Under the pieces are notes generated by a model, which saw only the letters and a list, made by a program, of their open reading frames with translations, did no database searches and was not told the origin of the DNA. The position numbers were made by a program, and so were the translations under genes. 64,000 nt of DNA from Sporothrix humicola (taxonomy: Eukaryota; Ascomycota; Sordariomycetes; Ophiostomatales; Ophiostomataceae): assembly GCA_021396245.1 (NCBI GenBank), contig WNYE01000003.1:248001-312000 (forward strand). Direction: 5' to 3'. Positions 1 to 9,639 of the stretch are shown here, in pieces (position 1 is the first letter of the stretch; the number at the start of each line of letters is the position of its first letter).

Positions 1-1067
1 CGCGTCGACTCAATGGCCTCGGCATCCAGGTCTGCCGTCACAATCGTCTCCGACTCTTCAGCCTCCACCAGCACCTTGGCCATTGGGTCAACCACCAGAC
101 TGTGGCCCCAAGCATGGTAGGATGCGTTTACATCCCGTGCAGGACTGCACAGCGCCACATACACCTGGTTGTCCATGGCCCGAGCCTGGCCCTGCAGTCT
201 CCAGTGCAGTGGACCCGTTGTCGTGTTGAAGGCGCCCGGATAGATGAGCGCGAAACAGCCCTGACGTGCGGCCACAGTTGCCAGCTCGGGGAACCGAATG
301 TCGTAGCAAATGGCCACGGCGATCTTGCCGTACGGCGGCAGGTCCACGATCGTCACCTTGTTGCCCGGGGACAGGACCTCGGACTCTCTAAACGTAATCT
401 TGCCGGGAATGTCAATGTCGAACAGGTGTACCTTGCGGTGCGTTGCCAGCAGCTCGCCGTCAGGGCCAAACGTCAGCGACGTGTTGTAGTATTTCTTGTC
501 ACTGCCGCTTTCGACTAGCTCCGGGATCGAGCCACCGACAAGGTAGACGCCGGCTTCCTTGGCCATGGTCGACAATGCGTGGAAGCTCGGGCTCGCCTCT
601 TTTGTGGGCGGCGACGGCAACAGTGTTTCGGCGTACGACGGGAAGTAGTCGCAGCCGTACGGCGAGTTGAAACACTCGGGCAGCACGACGAGCCCCGCGC
701 CGAGCTTGGCCGCCTCGAGCACCTTGTCGCGGGCGTGGGCCAGATTAACGGCCTTGTCGGCGCCACTGGCGAGCTGGATGCAGGCGATCTTGAGGGACTT
801 GCGCAAGAGCGCCGAGCCGGGCAGCTGCGACGGCGGGGTCTCTGTGAGCGTCATGGCGGCGGGTGTCGAGTGGAAGGAGCGGAAACCAAAGGGAGCAGGA
901 ATTGGCCGGAAACGAGACGAGGAGGTTGTGAGGCCGAAGAACGGAGACGGAGTCGAAGTCGGACGTAAAGATGTGAATGGGGTGGCGAGCGTGGAACGAG
1001 AACGAGACAGGCGTGCAGTCACAGATGTAGCAATGCGGGACGAGACTCGAAGGGCACCAGCTTGCAT
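1..1067 (-). CDS. NIT3: omega-amidase, nitrilase superfamily (partial, C-terminus off left edge)
   Basis: Deaminates alpha-ketoglutaramate and alpha-ketosuccinamate to the 2-oxo acids, closing the glutamine/asparagine transaminase cycle. The reading frame is open to base 1 with no stop, so probably a few tens of residues are missing. From the second in-frame Met (ATG at 854) the nitrilase triad is visible: Glu60 in VVLPECFNSPYG, Lys141 in HRKVHLFDID and Cys183 in AICYDIRF. Both the CFNSPYG and GKITF contexts match the human NIT2 / yeast Nit3 branch, not Nit1. An earlier ATG at 1067 stays open and adds 71 residues rich in Arg, Ser and Thr with almost no acidic residues, which looks like a mitochondrial presequence. 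I therefore extend the CDS to 1067, but translation from 854 would give a complete cytosolic enzyme. No intron is seen. Family call is firm; the start is not settled. Confidence 0.88.
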   Translation of the reverse strand, partial: MQAGALRVSSRIATSVTARLSRSRSTLATPFTSLRPTSTPSPFFGLTTSSSRFRPIPAPFGFRSFHSTPAAMTLTETPPSQLPGSALLRKSLKIACIQLASGADKAVNLAHARDKVLEAAKLGAGLVVLPECFNSPYGCDYFPSYAETLLPSPPTKEASPSFHALSTMAKEAGVYLVGGSIPELVESGSDKKYYNTSLTFGPDGELLATHRKVHLFDIDIPGKITFRESEVLSPGNKVTIVDLPPYGKIAVAICYDIRFPELATVAARQGCFALIYPGAFNTTTGPLHWRLQGQARAMDNQVYVALCSPARDVNASYHAWGHSLVVDPMAKVLVEAEESETIVTADLDAEAIEST

Positions 1068-1597
1068 TGTTCTGTTTATGATGTGAGAGTAGAAGAAAGG
1101 TAAAAGAGCGAGAAAGGGTTGAATGATGTCGAAGGCGAAAGAACCGCAAATAAGCGTAATGTTTTGGGGCGGAAAGGAAAGAGCTATCGATGCTCCGTGC
1201 TATTGCATGCTATCTCGCTGGCCAGGTCCGGTGCAGGACCACTTTCCGCTGTGAGAAAGAAGGTGGGGTAGGGGCGAGGACGGCGATGGCACCATTAGTA
1301 GGAGAAAACGCTGGTAAGGAACGAACTCCCTTTTTGGGTCGCCCATTCCCTTTCAGGAAATACTGCCATGTAAGAGTCGACGACAACAACAGACCGAAAG
1401 GAAGTCACGATGCTCACTCTTGCCTTGCAAGATAATTTTTTTGATACACAACTTTGACCCCTTTTCGAGTTTGCGACGAGAATTTTGTTTTTTGGGCTTA
1501 CCATGTCTCCAATGTCTGCGATGTTTGCCAACACACATCCATCGTATCGCCCAATACACCCACCCGACTTACACAGCGTCTTGTTCATTATCATAGC
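1068..1597. other. divergent intergenic region
   Basis: About 530 bases between the omega-amidase (minus) and the plus-strand gene starting at 1598. It should hold both promoters. I see no recognisable RNA gene, repeat or convincing binding site. Confidence 0.5.
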
Positions 1598-3469
1598 ATG
1601 AGCTGGTACGACGCAAGTAATTCGAGCCACAATTTTGGAAGAAACAGCCTTAACGGAGGAAGCGGCAGACACACGACTGAACGAATATTTGACGACAACA
1701 CCAACTTCGATCCGTTCCCACCATCGCAACGTCAATATGAATGGAACTGCGACGCAGATGACATAAGATCGGAGTCGGAACGAGACTTTGGGCCGGAGAC
1801 GGGAGGTACGAGGAAGAAACAACTTCGAATATATCATCCAAAGAGCAATGCAACCCGGCGGCCTGGGTCGAGTAGCAGCAACAATACGCAGCCTGTAGAC
1901 CAACCGCGGTCGCGACTGCCAAATTCGACAACACTCAGCAAGCGAGGTGCCCCGAGCAGCAGCAATATTGCAAGTTCCTCGGCGCCCAGACCCTCCCGTG
2001 AAGATGAGTTACGACGGAAAAGACAAAAGCTCCTGGAGATGGACGACTGGACTGGAGCCAAGTCGCTTGAAGCTCTGAAGCCGCCCGAAATCCAGTTTCC
2101 CCAATACAACAAGGAGACGCCCATATGGGGTTGGAGCCAGGATGAGCCTGTACCGACATATCCTCCGTCTCAAAGGCAGAGGAGTCAAGGAAAACCTTTG
2201 TATGATGCGTTCAGCGTGAAGAAATACTCTTCGCAGGTTGCACCTCCACAGAGGCACAGTGGGCAGACTAGCCATCCACAGCACGATCCGTATGGATATG
2301 GACAGAGTGCATCTTTTCGACACCCTGATCCCTACCAGTCTGCCAGTTATCGGGCCAAGGGGAAAGGTCGCGCCTCTTCCATTGCTCCTCCAGTGTTGAG
2401 AAGGGAGAGTGTGGCAGCACCTATGAGAAGCGGTCCGCCGAGCGGTATTCATAACGGATATTCACCATACCTGCTTGCCCCGACATCATCCTCATCAATG
2501 GGCCACGAACATCCATCCCCAGCACACCAAGCTTTCCCTTCCGATCACTATCAACCTGCACAACAATCCAGCCGTCAGTCAAGCACTTTCTACCACCCCG
2601 ATTTAGAGGAGCCTGCGTTGGAAACAAGCCCATACTTTGTCGAGGAGCGGCCGAGTACGCCCAGCCACAGCGACAGAATCACAACACCATCTTTTGTATC
2701 GACTGGCAGGCAGTCAATAGTGTCCGGAACACTGTCACAAGAGGAACAGATACGATTCGAAAATGACGGTCTGGCCATTCTGTCGCCCGGTGCTCCGGGC
2801 ATACCGCCCCCTGCTACGACAAGCCCAGTCAATGCTAGGTCATCAACACCCGAAAGGCAAAGTTCACAACGCAGCGTTGAACAGATGCCAGAGATAGAGC
2901 AAGAGCCCGAGGGTTATCAACCAAGCCCTGCTCGATCTCAAGAATCAATCGAGGAAGTGCCATTCGATAAAGCACCATCTGCATATGACACAGTTGAGCA
3001 GGATGCAGGTGGCCGTGATAGCTCGGACCAAGACAACGATGATGAAGAAGCCCTGGAACAAGATCACAGCCAAGAAGTCATTGACCAGGAAGAACCTGTC
3101 CAAGGCACATGCCCTGAAAAACTCTCAACCCAGCCTGATACGCTGCAGGCATTCATCGAGTCTTATATAGCTGTCAAGGCATGGCCGCACGCCGGCTCAT
3201 TTAGGCCACCTCAACCGCCAATAACTGCCCTAGTTCAGCCGGACAATGTGCCAAAAAGTCGCGTTCCTGAAGACGGGCTGTTCGAGACGAATCGGGTCAA
3301 CATCCGCGCCATTCCTGATTTTGACGACGGTGAGGATGCAATTGAAGACAGCGAAGAGTCGGAGCGTGAGGCTGCAATGGGGACGTCGAACAAGGCTACA
3401 GGTAGAAAGAATTATGCACGAAGGGCTCAAGAGCTCCGAGGGGTCCCCCAAAGGGCGAGAAGGCAATGA
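1598..3469 (+). CDS. uncharacterised, largely disordered protein
   Basis: A single-exon frame of 623 residues. The first ATG in the frame is at 1598 (MSWYDASN); the upstream extension of the frame lacks an ATG. The protein is low in complexity: Ser, Pro, Gln and Asn dominate, with an acidic Gln/Glu/Asp stretch around residues 440-530 and a basic C-terminus (ARRAQELRGVPQRARRQ). The most constrained-looking segment is near residue 135, a basic run RRKRQKL followed by DDWTG and hydrophobic PPEIQFP. A second candidate segment is AFIESYIAVKAWPHAGSF near residue 525. No membrane segments, signal peptide or named domain is recognised. Codon usage is less GC3-biased than in the neighbours, as expected for a weakly expressed or fast-evolving gene. 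Function is not assigned; a nuclear regulatory or scaffold role would be a guess. Confidence 0.6.
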   Translation: MSWYDASNSSHNFGRNSLNGGSGRHTTERIFDDNTNFDPFPPSQRQYEWNCDADDIRSESERDFGPETGGTRKKQLRIYHPKSNATRRPGSSSSNNTQPVDQPRSRLPNSTTLSKRGAPSSSNIASSSAPRPSREDELRRKRQKLLEMDDWTGAKSLEALKPPEIQFPQYNKETPIWGWSQDEPVPTYPPSQRQRSQGKPLYDAFSVKKYSSQVAPPQRHSGQTSHPQHDPYGYGQSASFRHPDPYQSASYRAKGKGRASSIAPPVLRRESVAAPMRSGPPSGIHNGYSPYLLAPTSSSSMGHEHPSPAHQAFPSDHYQPAQQSSRQSSTFYHPDLEEPALETSPYFVEERPSTPSHSDRITTPSFVSTGRQSIVSGTLSQEEQIRFENDGLAILSPGAPGIPPPATTSPVNARSSTPERQSSQRSVEQMPEIEQEPEGYQPSPARSQESIEEVPFDKAPSAYDTVEQDAGGRDSSDQDNDDEEALEQDHSQEVIDQEEPVQGTCPEKLSTQPDTLQAFIESYIAVKAWPHAGSFRPPQPPITALVQPDNVPKSRVPEDGLFETNRVNIRAIPDFDDGEDAIEDSEESEREAAMGTSNKATGRKNYARRAQELRGVPQRARRQ

Positions 3470-4612
3470 AGAGCATAATATAATCTGATAAGTTACACCT
3501 GAGACAACATCTCATACTGCCCGAGAATCAAGAAATTCCGTTTTCGTTTCCATGACTATGACAACTTGACTTCTTTCTGTTGACTTCTTCGCCTGCATGA
3601 TCTTTAACTGTCTCCATAAAAGGCAATGCTTTTGCGTCATCCTAAATACTGCGAGCCCAATCAGCGTGGATGTATTCTGAATCGGGATTTCGGTATTTTC
3701 GATAATTTGGGGCTCGTATTTTAACTCGAGCCGAGCCAGCAAAGCCTAGAAGTGCATGTTTTTGCAAGCTTTTGTTATCAAATCCCCTGTGGGCACTGTA
3801 TGGAGGCCGAGACCGCCAAGTCAAAATCCCTTGGAAACAGCAGTCAGAGAGTCAGAAAAGACAAAAGCCCCCCTGTTGGACGCAGATTCATAGATTTGTA
3901 TGGCAAAAATCCGCGGCTCCGAAGATTCAGCGTTGCGTTGCAGTTATATCCGAGCGAGCAATCCCCGCTATGCTACCCGCTAAAACGTCACTTGTGCTTC
4001 CCTCCCTTCTGTAATCTGATTGATATGGCCCAGAATCTGCACTGTAAGAAATATACTTGTCATACCTCCTTGCTATCGCCGCCCCGAACTTTCTGGCGAC
4101 CCACAATAATTTTTCATGGGCACTCAGAATCGCTCCTTCTCTCTCCAAGATTGATAGCCGAAAACGGGAAAGTGTGTCTCTTTCTCTCTTTCTGCTGTGT
4201 TCCTATTCGCCCAGTGTCGCCCCCCGCTCCTCCCTCGAGCCAATCCGCACCCTCCCCCCATAACTGCGAACTGGGACCGTAGTTCGGCCTGGCATTTTCC
4301 TCTGGGCGAGCGTTCCTTTGGTCGCTCACACACAACTTTTTTTTCGCCTCCCTTCTTCCTGCTCCTCCCCTCTCCTCCGTCATTTTGGTAATCCAACAGT
4401 TTGTTCCGCCGACGATTGTCTCTTCTTCTTTGGCTCTTTCTTCTGAGATTGTTTTTCTTTCGTCAATACTTTTTTTCTCTTCGATCCATCGCAAATTCGC
4501 GCATCGCATTCGAAATCATCGACGACTTCAAACAAACTCGCATTTTCGCCGACAATTCCCACCTTTGATTACGATAACCGAATTATCCTCGACTTCACCA
4601 AAAACCGTCACA
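3470..4612. other. intergenic region and ISU1 leader
   Basis: About 1.1 kb between two plus-strand genes. The last 300 bases before ISU1 are pyrimidine-rich, as in many ascomycete leaders. A CCAAT box lies near 4240, about 370 bases upstream of the ISU1 ATG. Short ORFs here have no coding character. Confidence 0.4.
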
Positions 4613-5519
4613 ATGTTCACTGCTCGCACTGCCCTGACGCGCTCGCTCGCTGCTGCGTCCTCGGTCGCCGCCTCTGCCTCGAGCAGAACCGCCCTGCGCG
4701 CTGCCACCCGGCCGTCGCTGACTGCCGCTCCTGCTGCCACCGTCCCGAGCGCGCGCCGTTTCTACCACGAGAAAGATAAGTGCCTCAATCCTGTGACACA
4801 GCGCCCACCCAATTCCAGCACCCCGACGCCATTCTTGATATCGACACATTTTTGGCCGCGCACCACCCCAAAACCTATATCATCTTGTTCTCCTGCTTCC
4901 GCTCTTTCAGATGTGCTAACTTTTATTTGTCATTTCCCCCGATTCCACTGATCGACCACTACTCTCGTCCCCGCAACGTCGGCTCTCTCGACCGCAAGGA
5001 TCCCTCGGTTGGCTCGGGCCTCGTCGGCGCCCCGGCCTGCGGTGATGTCATGAAGCTCGATATCCGCGTCGACCCCGTCACCAACAAGATTGTCGAGGCC
5101 AAGTTCAAGACTTTCGGCTGCGGCTCGGCCATTGCCAGCTCCAGCTACCTGACCACCCTCGTCCACGGCAAGACCCGTACGTACCGACACTCCCTCCGCC
5201 GGCCATACTCATACTTTATACATCCTAACACATCACATAGTGGACGACGCTGTCGCCATCAAGAACTCGGAGATCGCTTCTGAGCTGTGCCTGCCCCCCG
5301 TCAAGAGTACGTTGCTTCCAGAGCCCAATATACCCAACCCGTCCCCTGCCCCGAACTTTTGCTAACAATTCAGTGCACTGCTCTATGCTTGCCGAGGACG
5401 CCATCAAGGCCGCTGTCGCCGACTACCGCAGCAAGCGCCCCGAGACCAGCCTGAGCGGCACCGGCAAGACCCTGTCGCAGGCACACGAGGCCCCCCAGCA
5501 GGCCGCCGCTGCTGCTTAG
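4613..5519 (+). CDS. ISU1: mitochondrial iron-sulfur cluster assembly scaffold (ISCU family)
   Basis: Scaffold on which the cysteine desulfurase NFS1/ISD11 and frataxin build [2Fe-2S] clusters in the mitochondrial matrix. Exons: 4613-4775, 4949-5176, 5241-5306, 5374-5519; product 200 residues. Residues 1-50 are an Ala/Ser/Arg presequence ending in RRFYHEK. The mature part has all ISCU marks: DHYSRPRNVGS, GLVGAPACGDVMKL (first Cys ligand), FKTFGCGSAIASSS (second Cys) and LPPVKMHCSMLAEDA (HscB/Ssq1-binding LPPVK plus third Cys). Introns 2 (64 nt) and 3 (67 nt) are ordinary GT..AG. Intron 1 is AT..AC: it joins GAG AAA G to TG ATC GAC and yields EKVIDHY, the expected family sequence. A GT..AG alternative (GT at 4780, AG at 4910) is in frame but inserts 15 residues foreign to the family and removes the conserved Val. 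Confidence 0.95.
4776..4948 (+). other. AT..AC intron in ISU1
   Basis: The 173-nt intron starts ATAAGT and ends CCAC. A good branch sequence TGCTAAC lies at 4914-4920, followed by a pyrimidine-rich stretch and the AC 29 nt after the branch A. The 5' site resembles the U2-type GTAAGT with the first G changed to A, and not the U12-type ATATCC, so the major spliceosome probably removes it. Splicing here restores the ISCU consensus exactly. An AG at 4909-4910 lies upstream of the branch site and is presumably ignored. Confidence 0.8.
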
Positions 5520-7254
5520 ATTGCCAGTGTCGCGAAACACCACAAATGTACCTGCGACACCTGCGACAACCACAAACCACGACGACGAAGCGAAGAATAC
5601 CCAGCCGAATCAAGTACGATAACGGAGACGAAGGCGAAACCGAAAAACACAAAAAAATAATGATGACTCTCGAATTTCGCTGTTCGCTGTCGCGCGTCGG
5701 ACCCTGACTCTTTCGCGACCGCTCGGTCCGGATGAGTCGGGGATAACCAACAAAAAAAGCACAAAATTACAAACACAAAAAGGAGGCGTTTTTTCTCACT
5801 GCCCTGGGGATAGGAGGCGGGTAGTGAATGGGGTTGTGCATTTTTCTCATCGACCACATGGGTCTCATTTCGCTTTTCTCTGTTACGGTGTTTTGTTCTG
5901 CATTTTTATTTCTCAGAGACTCACGTTTCTTGTCTCTTTTTTCATCTTCTTTCCTGGTCTTTCACAACGGAAAACTTGGGGGACCTCCTCTTCCTTCGGT
6001 CCAAAATTTCTCGATGGCAGAGAGGGGTTCGGGAAAACTTGTCTACTTTCTTACAGTTGCTCCTTCTTTTCTGACCAACACAGTACATATTTCTTATCTC
6101 TTTGGATTCCCATTTTCATTTTCATTTCGTTTTCCTGTTTCATTCTGTCCACGAGGCAACGAACATTCTCAAAACGTCTCCCAACTCTTCCTGTACCAAT
6201 ATCCATGTTATCTAAAGACTGAAAGGCAAAATAGAAAGAAATTATGATGTTCTCTTTTTCCTGTTATCTGATTGAAATCTTCAAAGCGATGAGGCAAAAG
6301 TGAAAGCGAGACAATCTGATAAAAATACGAATCTTGCACGAATTTGGGCCACGAAGGGCGACCTGCGTGCTGCCGAGTCATTCCGGCTGCTATTCCCAGA
6401 GGGCGAGACTCGCCCAGACTGAAAAAAGAGTCATTTGCCCATCCCGGCCAGTCTTTGCAACATGCGTGACGCCATCCAACAGCGTTTGCCACTGACAGAA
6501 ACCAATACCCCTTTGTGCCTATGCCTACCCTGAAAAGCGAGGCCCAGAAAGGGCGACGGTCGCTGTATCGCTGTCAACTATTGAAATTAGGCTGACGAAT
6601 CAACTCGTGGTCCCCTATCAATCAGCGACGGCTCCTATCGGTGCCGTAGTCTAGTACTCTTTGTGCTGATTTTCAGATGCAACAACAATCTACCATCAAT
6701 TGATGAAACAGAGGCAAGTCAATAAGCCTGTAGGATACATATATATATCGATTCAAAAACACTCATACAATCAATCAACACCTGTCCTTTTGTATCATAT
6801 GAATGCTAATCTGTACAATCTCTTCACCTCTAAACCGCCTAGATGCACTGAGTTTATGCTGAGCTTCGGCAGAACAGCGCTAAACTCTATTGGGACCTTC
6901 AGCGCCCACATGGCGGTACGCAATGCTCTGCAGGGCCCGGTGGCTGGCGCAAGCGCGCGCGGATTGGGGGTTTTGGGGCTGAATTGGGTGCTGGGCGACA
7001 CGCACTTACAAGGGCAAGCATGTTCCTTCCAGTTTGAAACGTAGCTTCCCAAGACAGAAGAGGCTGACCTGGCCATTAGTGTCGCCAACCCCTCTCCCCT
7101 TTCCTTCACCCTTTTATCCAACACCTTTCCTCCCTTCCTCTTCCTCTTTTCCCTTCTTTCGTCTCTTCTTTTCTTCCATCAAATGTTGCAGCTCAAGCCC
7201 ATTCCTTCGTGGTTTATTACATTGACCTCCATCATCCTCGTCATCAACATCAAC
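5520..7254. other. intergenic region, ISU1 3' side and cyclophilin promoter
   Basis: About 1.7 kb. It is T-rich with scattered short ORFs that have no coding signature. The last 170 bases before the cyclophilin ATG are pyrimidine-rich (leader). No RNA gene or repeat is recognised. Confidence 0.4.
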
Positions 7255-8411
7255 ATGTACAACCCGCGGCGACTCCTCGCCTCCCTGGCCCTTATCCTGG
7301 GTCTCGGCCTCGTCCTCTTCGTCCAGACGGCCGAGGCCGCCAAGGGCCCCAAGATCACCCACAAGGTCTACTTTGACATTACTCACGGCGACGAGCACCT
7401 CGGCCGCATTGTCATGGGCCTTTACGGCAAGACCGTCCCCGAGACCACCGAGAACTTCCGCGCCCTGGCCACCGGCGAGAAGGGCTTTGGCTACTCCGGC
7501 TCGACCTTCCACCGTGTCATCAAGGATTTCATGATCCAGGGCGGCGACTTCACCAAGGGCGACGGCACCGGCGGCAAGTCCATCTACGGCGACCGCTTCA
7601 AGGACGAGAACTTTAAGCTCAAGCACACCAAGAAGGGTCTCCTGTCCATGGCCAACGCCGGCAAGGACACCAACGGCTCGCAGTTCTTTATCACGACGGC
7701 TATTACCAGCTGGCTCGACGGCCGCCACGTTGTCTTTGGCGAGGTCCTCGAGGGCTACGACATTGTCGACAAGATCCAGAACGTCAAGAAGGGCGCCCAG
7801 GACCGCCCGACCGAGGCCGTCAAGATCACCGAGAGCGGCGAGCTCCCCGTGCCCGAAGAAGGTATTCACGTGGAGCTGTAGAGAAAAAGAACCACCAAAA
7901 AAAGAGAGAGACGATGAAAAAAGGGCACGTATACAAAAGGGTGTACCCCATGATCACGAGGACAAAGAACAAAAAAAGTACATACTCCAGGAAACAAGAA
8001 ACAATTGAATGGATGGATCACAGAAAGAGAATGACTTCCCGCCTTGACAACGTGCCCTTTCCTCTTTTTTTTTCACTCTTTTCTCCTCCGAACTTCCCCT
8101 CCTTCGCTTGGGTTTACTTTGGTCACACAACAGCCGGCTAACATTTTTTTGTCTCTACAGCTGTCGAATACGGCTCTGCTGGTTGGGCCGATGGCGTTGA
8201 GCACGAGAAGGAGGAGCCTGTGCCGGCTGCCTCCACGGGCAAGACTGGCGGCAACCCCTTCAACACTGTCGCCAGCAGCTCGGAGGGCTGGTCTGTCCTG
8301 CAGAAGGGTCTCCTTTTCGGTGTGATTCTGGCTGCTGTGGCTGCATGGGTCAAGGTTACCCGCCGTAAGAACAAAAAGGAGGACGTTGGTTACGAAAAGG
8401 TGCTGTCGTAG
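7255..8411 (+). CDS. secretory-pathway cyclophilin, peptidyl-prolyl cis-trans isomerase B type
   Basis: Catalyses proline isomerisation during protein folding in the ER. Spliced form: exons 7255-7861 and 8161-8411, 285 residues. The start at 7255 (MYNPRRLLASLAL) gives a clean signal peptide ending near AEA; an in-frame ATG at 7183 would bury it and is less likely. The cyclophilin fold is complete: ENFRALATGEKGFGY, FHRVIKDFMIQGGDF (catalytic Arg), GLLSMANAGKDTNGSQFFIT and WLDGRHVVFGEV. After splicing, a Pro/Ser/Gly linker leads to one membrane span (about residues 247-265) and a short basic tail, giving a type I membrane protein with its catalytic domain in the ER lumen. If the intron is not removed, the frame ends at 7881 with 208 residues and the tail EGIHVEL. 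As far as I recall, related ascomycete cyclophilin B proteins have the longer size, which favours the spliced form. Confidence 0.9.
7862..8160 (+). other. retainable last intron of the cyclophilin gene (alternative C-terminus)
   Basis: The 299-nt intron has a weak donor (GTATTC) but a strong 3' end: GGCTAAC branch, T-rich tract, CTACAG. Read through, it supplies only six more codons and a stop at 7879-7881, so the product ends in HVEL, similar to the HDEL-type ER retrieval signal. Splicing replaces that tail with a transmembrane anchor. Both frames are seen directly; use of both in the cell is inference. Confidence 0.6.
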
Positions 8412-8736
8412 ATGGCGTTCAAATTCGGGGGAAAGCTTTTCGGTAACAAGAAAGCATCTGGAGTATTATCTAGATCAATTGAAATCTAAGAAATTACAAA
8501 AAGGAGCAGAAATAATTGATGCACGCGGTTGTGATTATCGTACGAGGAATGTCATCGTCAATTGAGTTGGCGATTTTGTTCGCCCGCCATTTTTGTAGCT
8601 TGCACGTGACCCCAACTCAACGGTCTAAAAACTCATTGTAAACTTTTTTCACGGCGATAGCCTCATACAGTTGGGTTTTATATAAACGTTCTTTATTCAC
8701 ACCAAAAATCTGTACAAATCCACACACCCCACAAAA
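8412..8736. other. intergenic region before TRM112
   Basis: 325 bases between two plus-strand genes. It includes a TATA-like element near its right end and nothing else recognised. Confidence 0.4.
8679..8685 (+). promoter_or_regulatory. TATA-like element upstream of TRM112
   Basis: TATATAA lies 52 bases before the TRM112 ATG. A transcription start 25-35 bases downstream would leave a short leader, which is plausible. No transcript evidence is available. Confidence 0.35.
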
Positions 8737-9170
8737 ATGAAGATTCTCAGTCTCAACTTTATGACGTGCGCCGTCAAGGCCTGCAAGGCCACTTCGGCCT
8801 CGTTCCCTCTGCATCCCCGCGACGCAGAACTCGCCCATGACGACCTCGAAATCAACAAGCCCTTTCTCACCACCATTGTCCGGCGGCTCGACTGGCCCGC
8901 TCTGCGGACGACCCTAGTTGAGGTATATTGCCCCTTTCACCGTTATTTGATTTACTTGTACTGACCCTGTAGCTCGGCTTCCCTGCGTTGCCCGAGGAGG
9001 CTCCGACGGACGAAGCGCTCGCATCAGACGACAAGCTGCTGGCGGAGCTGCACAACGTCCTGGTCGAGACGGAGATTGTCGAGGGCAAGCTGGTGTGCGG
9101 CAACTGCGGTCACGAGTACGGCGTGCGGGAGGGCATTGCCAACTTTTTGCTGCCGAGCCACCTGGTTTGA
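8737..9170 (+). CDS. TRM112: multifunctional methyltransferase subunit TRM112
   Basis: Small zinc-binding activator of the methyltransferases Trm9, Trm11, Mtq2 and Bud23, acting in tRNA, eRF1 and 18S rRNA methylation. Exons 8737-8922 and 8973-9170 (50-nt intron GTATAT..GTAG); product 127 residues, a typical family length. The start MKILSLNFMTCAVKAC carries the first two zinc cysteines (11 and 16). The C-terminal part holds LVCGNCGHEYGVREGIANFLLPSHLV-type sequence with the second CxxC, and the family-typical end LLPSHLV. The middle segment LDWPALRTTLVELG matches the family hydrophobic core. Confidence 0.95.
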
Positions 9171-9639
9171 GAGTTTCGACGTTTTATTTCTGCTATTTCT
9201 TCTGCTCGCATGTGGCGTTTTGGGGTTTAAAATGGGTTAGATTTGACTACCTTTTTGCGTTTATTACGCTTTGTTTCTTCTTGAATAGATGATGTATGCC
9301 ATAGCAGGCCGAAGGTCAAGACATGGCACATTAACGAACGATACATCTCACATTGAGCACCTAAAGTCCTGGTTAAACGTGATATAAAAGATAACTATAT
9401 GCAATGATTACATCTGGAGGAAACAGTCTCTCCAGGACAGCAAAACGAGATACAGCCCAGATGGGCAGCAAAATGCGACAAAGGAAATGGAAATAGAAAT
9501 GGAAATGGAAAACAAAACCCAAAATAAACTCCCACCAGACCACATTTATAGAAAATGGATGATGATACACGCAGATGCTTGCGTCCGTCTTCTACTTCTG
9601 CCACTCTATTCCCAGACTCGTACTCACACCACGGTTGCC
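9171..9639. other. convergent intergenic region TRM112 / BIG1
   Basis: 469 bases between two converging genes, so both 3' ends lie here. A purine-rich run of GGAAATGGAAAT-like repeats lies around 9484-9512. No gene is recognised. Confidence 0.4.

Noticed and set aside
4780..4910. GT..AG intron as the explanation for the ISU1 exon 1-2 junction
   Set aside because: It is in frame, but its donor GTGCCT is poor, no good branch site precedes the AG, and it inserts 15 residues absent from the ISCU family.
7183..7254. Upstream in-frame ATG of the cyclophilin gene
   Set aside because: It would put 24 residues before the signal peptide; the ATG at 7255 has a good CAACATG context and directly starts a typical signal sequence.
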